Assembly (NCBI RefSeq): GCF_024506435.1
Contig: NZ_JANIET010000002.1
Coordinates: 434,001 to 498,000 of the forward strand
DNA: 64,000 bases
Direction: 5' to 3'
Source: Pantoea trifolii
Lineage (GTDB): Bacteria > Pseudomonadota > Gammaproteobacteria > Enterobacterales > Enterobacteriaceae
Position 1 is the stretch's first letter; each line of letters opens with the position of its first letter. The translations under genes were made by a program, and so were the position numbers. The notes under the pieces were generated by a model. It was given only the letters and a program-made list of their open reading frames with translations, did no database searches and was not told the origin of the DNA. Positions 59,726 to 64,000 of the stretch are shown here, in pieces.

Positions 59726-61332
59726 GCGCGTTATTAGCCATTGAAAATTTAACCCTTAGCTATCGCCAGCGCGGCGAGTGGCGCGCGGTGGTTCACAACG
59801 TCAGCTTTGAGTTGCAGCCCGGTGAAATGGTGGCGCTGGTCGGGGAATCCGGCTCCGGCAAAACCACCACCGCGCAGGCGATTATTGGTTTGATGGCGGA
59901 AAACGGTCGCCGTGACAGCGGCAGGATTGTGCTGAACGGCACCGATATCGCCGGCTGGTCATCCAAACGTCTTGATAGCCTGCGCGGCGTCAGCATCAGC
60001 TTGGTGCCGCAGGATCCGGGCAACTCGCTTAATCCGGTGAAAACCATTGGCGATCAGGTCGGTGAAATGCTGCAGCTGCACGTGAAAATCAGCAAGGCCG
60101 AACGCCAGCAACGCGTGCTGGAGCTGTTGCAAAAAGTAGGGCTGAGCCATCCGGAACAGCGCCTCAAGCAGTATCCGCATCAGCTCTCCGGCGGCATGAA
60201 ACAGCGCGTATTGATTGCCATCGCCCTCGCCCTGCGTCCGCAGATTATCATTGCCGATGAACCCACCAGCGCGCTGGATGTCACGGTGCAAAAACGCATT
60301 CTCGATCTGCTGGATGTGCTGCGCCGTGAATCTGGCACGGCAGTGCTGTTTGTCACGCACGATTTGGCGCTAGCGGCAGAACGCGCCGATCGCCTGCTGG
60401 TATTTCGTCATGGCGAAGTGCAGGAACAAGGCCCGGCGGCGCAGGTGATCAACGCGCCGAAACATGCTTATACGCGGCAGCTATTAAAGGATGCCGATCC
60501 AGGCAACAGCGCGCTGTCCGTGCCGACACAAGCCAACTTCTCGTCACCGGCGATTCAGCTCTCCGGCATCAATAAACAGTTTTCACTGGGTCGCCAGCAG
60601 CAGTTACAGGTGGCGAAAGAGGTATGCGTCACCGTGGCGCGCGGTACCACGCACGCGCTAGTCGGCGAATCCGGCTCGGGGAAAACCACGCTGGCGCGCA
60701 TTCTCTTAGGCTTTGAGCAGGCCGACAGCGGTCGTGTGGTGATCGATGGTATCGACGCCACCGCACTGCGCGGTGAAGCGCAACGCCAGCTGAGGCGCAA
60801 AATTCAGTTTGTTTATCAGAACCCGTTTGCCTCGCTCGATCCGCGCCAGACGCTGTTCGCCATCATCGAAGAGCCGCTGCGTAACTTTGAGAAGCTCAGC
60901 AGCGAGCAGCGCCGTGAACGCGTCGCCGCCGTGGCGCTGCGCGTGGCGTTACCGCTGGAGTTGCTGACGCGCAAACCGCGCGAGTTATCTGGCGGCCAGC
61001 GTCAGCGCGTAGCCATCGCCCGCGCCCTGATTCTGCAACCGGCGATTCTGGTGCTGGATGAAGCGACTTCGGCGCTGGATGTCACGGTTCAGGCGCAAAT
61101 TCTGCAACTGCTGCAACAACTGCAACGCGAGCTCGGCCTCACTTATCTGCTTATTACCCACGACCTCGCCACCGTGCGCCGCATTGCGCACAGCGTGACC
61201 GTGCTGCGCGCCGGTGAAGTGGTGGAGCAAGGTGACACCGTCACGCTATTTAACGCGCCTCAGCATCCGTATACCCGATCGCTGATTGACGCGATTCCCG
61301 CTTTCCGTCCGCTGATTAAGGAGTCTGCATGA
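59722..61332 (+). CDS. ABC importer fused double ATPase (DppDF fusion)
   Basis: A 536-residue protein carrying two nucleotide-binding domains, the fused form of DppD and DppF. Domain 1: Walker A GESGSGKTT near residues 39-47, signature LSGGMKQR near 157-164, Walker [13 protein letters not shown] near 176-187. Domain 2: Walker A GESGSGKTT near 315-323, signature LSGGQRQR near 421-428, Walker B ILVLDEATSALD near 440-451. Domain 2 has EATSALD in place of EPTSALD. It has only five Met and one Cys. It overlaps both neighbours by 4 bases. Confidence 0.9.
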   Translation: MSALLAIENLTLSYRQRGEWRAVVHNVSFELQPGEMVALVGESGSGKTTTAQAIIGLMAENGRRDSGRIVLNGTDIAGWSSKRLDSLRGVSISLVPQDPGNSLNPVKTIGDQVGEMLQLHVKISKAERQQRVLELLQKVGLSHPEQRLKQYPHQLSGGMKQRVLIAIALALRPQIIIADEPTSALDVTVQKRILDLLDVLRRESGTAVLFVTHDLALAAERADRLLVFRHGEVQEQGPAAQVINAPKHAYTRQLLKDADPGNSALSVPTQANFSSPAIQLSGINKQFSLGRQQQLQVAKEVCVTVARGTTHALVGESGSGKTTLARILLGFEQADSGRVVIDGIDATALRGEAQRQLRRKIQFVYQNPFASLDPRQTLFAIIEEPLRNFEKLSSEQRRERVAAVALRVALPLELLTRKPRELSGGQRQRVAIARALILQPAILVLDEATSALDVTVQAQILQLLQQLQRELGLTYLLITHDLATVRRIAHSVTVLRAGEVVEQGDTVTLFNAPQHPYTRSLIDAIPAFRPLIKESA

Positions 61333-62318
61333 CGCGTAAACGCATTGGATTTTTCACCCGTCTGCTGGATGACACCAGCGCACAACAGCGCTATCGCCTG
61401 GCAACCGAACAGATTCAGCACGCCGAGCGCAACGGTTTTGACAGTGTATGGATTGCGCAGCACCACTTTCACGAGAAAGAAGGCGGCTTGCCGTCTCCGC
61501 TGCTGTTTCTGGCCCACGTTGCCGCGCACACCCGCACCATTCGCCTTGGTACCGGCATCATCACGCTGGCGATGGAGAACGCGCTGCGCGTCGCCGAAGA
61601 TGCGGCGGTGCTGGATCTGCTAAGCAACGGTCGCCTCGAGGTCGGGTTAGGATCGGGCGGCACCGCGACCTCGTTTCTGCCGTTCGGCATCACTATCGAC
61701 CAGCGCGCTAGCGTGTTTGCCGATCATCTGCATCAGCTGCTGAGCGCCTGGCGCGGCGATACGCTGGGCCATCCGGATAACCATCTTTATCCCGCTGCGC
61801 CGACGCTGGCGCAGCGCGTGTGGATCGCCACCTTCTCGGCGGAAGGCGCCGCGCGCGCAGGACAAGCCGGACACGGTTTGATGCTGTCGCGCACCCAACC
61901 GCGTCCGGCGGGCCAGCCGGATTTGCCGTTGGATCAGATGCAGAACCCGATGATCGATGCCTATCTGTCGGCATTACCGGCGGGCATTGCACCACGCATT
62001 CTGGCATCGCGCACCGCCTTTGTCGCCGATTCCCGTGACTACGCGCGCCGCCTTGCCGAACCGGGCTTGCAGCGCCAGGCGCAGCATTTCCGCGAATCAG
62101 GACATGTGATTGGCCACACGCTGGACGAACAGGCGCGTCAGCTGGATGCACACTTCGGCGATGCCGACCAGGTGCGGCAATCGCTGCTGGCCGATACGTC
62201 GCTGCAACGCGTCACCGATATCAGCTTCCAGGTGCACTCGATCGATCCGCCACACGCCGACACTCTGCGTTCCATCGAATTGATTGCGGAACATATTGCG
62301 CCCGCGCTGCGTGGCTAG
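61329..62318 (+). CDS. LLM-class flavin monooxygenase (KPN_01858-like)
   Basis: A 329-residue luciferase-like enzyme: RIGFFTRLLDD near residues 4-14, FDSVWIAQHHFHEKEGGLPSP near 37-57, RLGTGIITLAMENALRVAEDAAVLDLLSNGRLEVGLGSG near 74-112 (start and end given). It lies directly after and overlaps the importer ATPase, and before the CMD-type protein, so the imported compound is probably oxidised here. In Klebsiella the corresponding set is an unassigned putative sulfur/nitrogen scavenging cluster. No Cys. Confidence 0.85.
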   Translation: MTRKRIGFFTRLLDDTSAQQRYRLATEQIQHAERNGFDSVWIAQHHFHEKEGGLPSPLLFLAHVAAHTRTIRLGTGIITLAMENALRVAEDAAVLDLLSNGRLEVGLGSGGTATSFLPFGITIDQRASVFADHLHQLLSAWRGDTLGHPDNHLYPAAPTLAQRVWIATFSAEGAARAGQAGHGLMLSRTQPRPAGQPDLPLDQMQNPMIDAYLSALPAGIAPRILASRTAFVADSRDYARRLAEPGLQRQAQHFRESGHVIGHTLDEQARQLDAHFGDADQVRQSLLADTSLQRVTDISFQVHSIDPPHADTLRSIELIAEHIAPALRG

Positions 62319-62327
62319 GTGATTAGC

Positions 62328-62384
62328 GGTCGCCATGAATGGCGACCCTACGCAAGGTTTGTAGGGTCGCCATTTATGGTGACC
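62328..62384. repeat. REP-like inverted pair
   Basis: GGTCGCCAT-GA-ATGGCGACCCTACG followed by GTAGGGTCGCCAT-TT-ATGGTGACC. The second copy has one changed base in its right arm (GGTGACC). It separates the monooxygenase and CMD genes. Confidence 0.8.
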
Positions 62385-62409
62385 TTCTAACGTTAAACTG
62401 GAGAATTTC

Positions 62410-63507
62410 ATGTCTCAACCGACAGATTTACTGGCCGCGCTGGCGGATATCGATCCTGCGTCTGAACTGGCGCAGGCCCGTGCCGAGCGTCATGCCGCCA
62501 CCCAGCATACCCAAGGCAGCTACGACGTGCTGTTTTCGCAAGATGATGAAGATTTGCCGTTAGCAGAGCGCTTCGCCCTCGCCGCGCAGGTTGCGGCCTG
62601 GCATAGTGCGTCAAGTCTTGAAGCGCATTACCGCCAGCACGATCAGCCGCAAAACGCGCGCTTCGCTGCGGGTCTGGCGTTTGCGGAACTGCTGAGCCTG
62701 CATCCGATTGATGCCGCGCCGCAGCACATCGAGAAACTGCAAACTGCCGGCTGGTCGCCGCGCGGTATCGTCACGCTGGCGCAACTGATTGCCTTTGTCA
62801 GCTTCCAGAGCCGCTTACTCGCGGGTTTGCGTTTGCTCAACGGCGAAGAGACGGCGTCGCAGCCACATGCGGTTGCCGGTAAATGGCACGATGCGCCGCT
62901 CACCGTCAGCGGTAAAACCGCCCTCACCGCCTTTACCCAACAGGAACTGGGTTGGGAACCGTGGCTGGCGGCGAAACCGCTGCATGAATTTAGCGCTGAA
63001 GAGCAGGCAACGCTGGCGAAATTCGGCCACAGCGACTCTGATTACTTCCGCCTGCTGGGCCGCAATCAGCCGCTGCTCGAGCAGCGCACGCTAACCGATA
63101 AAGGCATCTTCTACACCGCAGGCGGACTTTCACGCGCCGAGCGAGAACTCGCCGCCACGGTGGTGAGCAAGGTCAACGGCTGCATCTACTGCGCCTCGGT
63201 GCATGCGCGCAAAGCCAGCCAGCTGTCGAAAGATGAACCGTCGGTGCAGAAGCTGCTGAATGTCGCGCCGGGCGCGGAGCTGTCACACGGACAATCGGCG
63301 CGCTGGGCGGCGCAGATCGATCTGGTCGCCACCTTATCGATCACGCCTGCCGCCACCAGCCTGAAACAGCTGCAGGCGCTGCGCGATCAGGGATTCAGCA
63401 CGCTGGCGCTGCTGGACCTGATTCAATCCGCCGCCTTCTTTGCCTGGGCGAACCGTCTGATGCTGACGCTCGGCGAACCTTTCTTACCTGAACACACACA
63501 AGGATGA
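62410..63507 (+). CDS. Alkylhydroperoxidase/CMD-domain protein, two-domain fusion (Avi_7169/7170-like)
   Basis: A 365-residue protein made of two AhpD/CMD-like halves. The C-terminal half has the active-site motif INGCIYCASVHARK (Cys pair near residues 258 and 261, with C-x2-C and downstream His), as in AhpD. The N-terminal half (about residues 30-145) has no such Cys pair and resembles the inactive CMD-type domain. It likely detoxifies peroxides or protects the flavin enzyme beside it. A REP pair separates it from the monooxygenase. From memory the halves correspond to the separate Avi_7170 and Avi_7169 families, fused here. Confidence 0.78.
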   Translation: MSQPTDLLAALADIDPASELAQARAERHAATQHTQGSYDVLFSQDDEDLPLAERFALAAQVAAWHSASSLEAHYRQHDQPQNARFAAGLAFAELLSLHPIDAAPQHIEKLQTAGWSPRGIVTLAQLIAFVSFQSRLLAGLRLLNGEETASQPHAVAGKWHDAPLTVSGKTALTAFTQQELGWEPWLAAKPLHEFSAEEQATLAKFGHSDSDYFRLLGRNQPLLEQRTLTDKGIFYTAGGLSRAERELAATVVSKVNGCIYCASVHARKASQLSKDEPSVQKLLNVAPGAELSHGQSARWAAQIDLVATLSITPAATSLKQLQALRDQGFSTLALLDLIQSAAFFAWANRLMLTLGEPFLPEHTQG

Positions 63508-63509
63508 CC

Positions 63510-64000
63510 ATGACGGATCTTTCCCATCAACAGCTGGTGCGCTGGCGACGCGAGCTGCATCAGCATCCCGAGCTTTCGGATCAGGAATTTGCCACCACTA
63601 AACGCCTCACCCGCTGGCTGCAGGAACTGAACGTCAAGCTGCTGCCGCTGGAGCTGAAAACCGGTGTTGTGGCAGAAATTGGTCACGGCGAACCGCTGAT
63701 TGCGCTGCGTGCCGACATCGACGCCCTGCCCATCGACGAGCAAAGCGATCACGCGTGGCGATCGCAGCAGCCGGGTGTGATGCACGCCTGCGGCCACGAT
63801 CTGCACAGCAGCGTGATGCTGGGTGTCGCGCAGCAGCTGAAACGCATCGAATCCCAACTGCCCGGCCGCGTGCGCATTCTGTTTCAGCCTGCCGAGGAGA
63901 TTTTCACCGGCGCGAAGCAGCTGATCGCAGCGGGCGCGCTAAAAGAGGTACAGGCGATTTTTGGGCTGCACAACGCGCCGGATCTGCCGACCGGCGCGCT
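63510..64000 (+). CDS. M20 family amidohydrolase, 5' part (cut by window edge)
   Basis: The frame runs open to the window end (about 163 codons). It begins MTDLSHQQLVRWRRELHQHP, then DTLIALRAD-like LIALRADIDALPIDEQSD near residues 67-84, MHACGHDLHSSVM near 91-103 and LFQPAEEIFTGAKQLIAAGA near 126-145. These are the metal ligands of the M20 family. It is a paralogue of the hydrolase at 50257-51414. Start ATG 63510 is 6 bases after an AAGG; ATG 63504 is an in-frame alternative. Probably it cleaves an N-acyl product in the same cluster. Confidence 0.87.
   Translation, partial: MTDLSHQQLVRWRRELHQHPELSDQEFATTKRLTRWLQELNVKLLPLELKTGVVAEIGHGEPLIALRADIDALPIDEQSDHAWRSQQPGVMHACGHDLHSSVMLGVAQQLKRIESQLPGRVRILFQPAEEIFTGAKQLIAAGALKEVQAIFGLHNAPDLPTGA

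Noticed and set aside
61329..62318. The LLM monooxygenases as true luciferases or as a taurine/alkanesulfonate (SsuD) system
   Set aside because: No SsuE-type reductase or SsuABC importer is linked to these monooxygenases, and the motif forms are of the NtaA/DszA, MsnO8 and KPN_01858 types.
1..64000. CRISPR arrays, tRNA or rRNA genes, complete IS elements, integrases
   Set aside because: I found no spaced direct repeats of CRISPR type, no tRNA-like cloverleaf, no rRNA sequence and no transposase or integrase motif in any frame.

Overview
The window looks like chromosomal DNA of a gamma-proteobacterium of the Enterobacterales, most likely Erwiniaceae (Pantoea-like). The inference rests on about 53-57% GC, dense short operons, an SOS gene (yebG) under a LexA box, a SitABCD metal transporter under MntR-type boxes, flagellar sigma-28 promoters in front of chemoreceptors, and many dispersed REP-like hairpins of the form GGTCGCCAT-N2-ATGGCGACC. 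I see no rRNA, tRNA, CRISPR array, complete insertion sequence or prophage.

Layout. (1) 1-7735: a plus-strand catabolic operon: 2Fe-2S reductase, cytosine-deaminase-like amidohydrolase, RidA, creatininase-family amidase, a nitrate/sulfonate/thiamine-type ABC importer and an FAD-linked oxidase. It probably imports and opens a nitrogen heterocycle. The oxygenase partner of the reductase would lie left of the window. (2) 7791-11946: an orphan tailspike-like beta-helix protein and an autotransporter esterase. (3) 12154-13683: a cytosolic PAS-PAS chemoreceptor with a sigma-28 promoter. (4) 13778-18716: an amine/D-amino-acid oxidase, an XRE-cupin regulator, a polar amino acid ABC importer and a cupin, with two near-identical operator-like boxes. 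(5) 18842-22274: sitABCD. (6) 22348-44523: accessory and housekeeping single genes with local regulators (XRE, MarR, MerR, TetR, GlxA), efflux pumps, hydrolases, a second chemoreceptor, a Fic protein with a duplicated operator, yebG, a two-gene HAM1-SIR2 module and an EAL phosphodiesterase. (7) 44769-52432: a minus-strand operon matching in content the Bacillus S-alkylcysteine (ytm/tcy/snd) pathway: two binding proteins, permease, ATPase, acetyltransferase, two flavin monooxygenases and a deacetylase. (8) 52803-55634: a TRAP transporter. (9) 55635-56300: a gene-free, hairpin-rich element with 28-bp perfect inverted repeats. (10) 56301-end: a peptide-type ABC importer, flavin monooxygenase, alkylhydroperoxidase-like protein and the start of an M20 hydrolase.

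The most interesting points are: (a) the HAM1-like/SIR2-like gene pair at 41330-42681. It resembles the last two genes of the Kongming anti-phage system but has no adenosine deaminase, and its HAM1 protein appears to have lost a catalytic Asp. (b) The palindromic structured element at 55.7-56.1 kb. (c) A sulfur-sparing signature in regions 7 and 10, where two mature periplasmic binding proteins contain neither Met nor Cys. Functions were assigned by reading motifs and by family memory; no database search was run.
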